This document shows, one piece after another, positions 5,196-5,206 of a stretch of 5,206 nucleotides of DNA. This stretch comes from Candidatus Aenigmatarchaeota archaeon (GTDB lineage Archaea; EX4484-52; GLR71). The stretch covers positions 1 through 5,206 of the forward strand of contig JAGLUQ010000079.1 in assembly GCA_023134675.1 (NCBI GenBank), in the 5' to 3' direction. The notes beneath the pieces were generated by a model. The model searched no databases. It was not told where the DNA came from and worked only from the letters and a program-made list of their open reading frames with translations. Numbering within the stretch: position 1 is the stretch's first letter; the number at the start of each line of letters is the position of its first letter. The translations under genes and the position numbers were made by a program.

Positions 5196-5206
5196 AAACT
5201 CTCTCA

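Overview
The window is a piece of archaeal chromosome with all genes on the minus strand, so transcription runs from right to left. It holds the head of the RNA polymerase operon: rpoH, rpoB2 (B''), rpoB1 (B') and the first 471 codons of rpoA1 (A'), in the conserved archaeal order. Upstream of it, at the right edge, is a tRNA-Lys gene. The polymerase is clearly archaeal: there is a free-standing H subunit (the Rpb5 C-terminal domain), the second-largest subunit is split into B'' and B', and the catalytic NADFDGD motif lies in A'. The split B subunit is known from many Euryarchaeota (methanogens, haloarchaea, Archaeoglobus) and is absent from Crenarchaeota. The DNA is AT-leaning and uses many ATA (Ile) and AGG/AGA (Arg) codons. 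I cannot name a species. Several subunit deviations and the tRNA structure suggest a divergent lineage, possibly a DPANN-like archaeon, but this is inference.

Layout from the upstream side: a perfect 8-bp inverted repeat (5176-5195); tRNA-Lys(CUU) (4997-5172), interrupted by a 101-nt intron inside the T-loop; a short 51-nt spacer that must carry the rpoH promoter if rpoH is not co-transcribed with the tRNA; rpoH (4712-4945); rpoB2 (3225-4703); rpoB1 (1439-3232); and rpoA1 (1-1414, cut by the window edge). The genes are packed: the rpoH stop codon forms part of the rpoB2 Shine-Dalgarno sequence, rpoB2 and rpoB1 overlap by 8 nt, and only 24 nt separate rpoB1 from rpoA1. The last three genes have GGTG-type ribosome binding sites, and rpoH has an imperfect one.

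The four proteins are parts of one enzyme. B'' and B' together make the second-largest subunit (protrusion, lobe and fork, then the hybrid-binding and wall domains and the C-terminal clamp zinc site). A' supplies the clamp, the active-centre Mg2+ aspartates and most of the second half of the cleft. H sits at the downstream DNA-binding jaw.

The most interesting item is the tRNA. Read straight through, it fails at the T-arm. Removing 101 nt at a bulge-helix-bulge motif (4-bp central helix TTCA/TGAA, 3-nt bulges AAA and ATT) restores a perfect TTCAAAT T-loop and a complete 75-nt tRNA. The spliced acceptor stem still has an A3:C70 mismatch flanked by G:U wobbles. Secondary points are a shortened clamp-head zinc region in A' and substitutions in normally near-invariant B' and B'' motifs.
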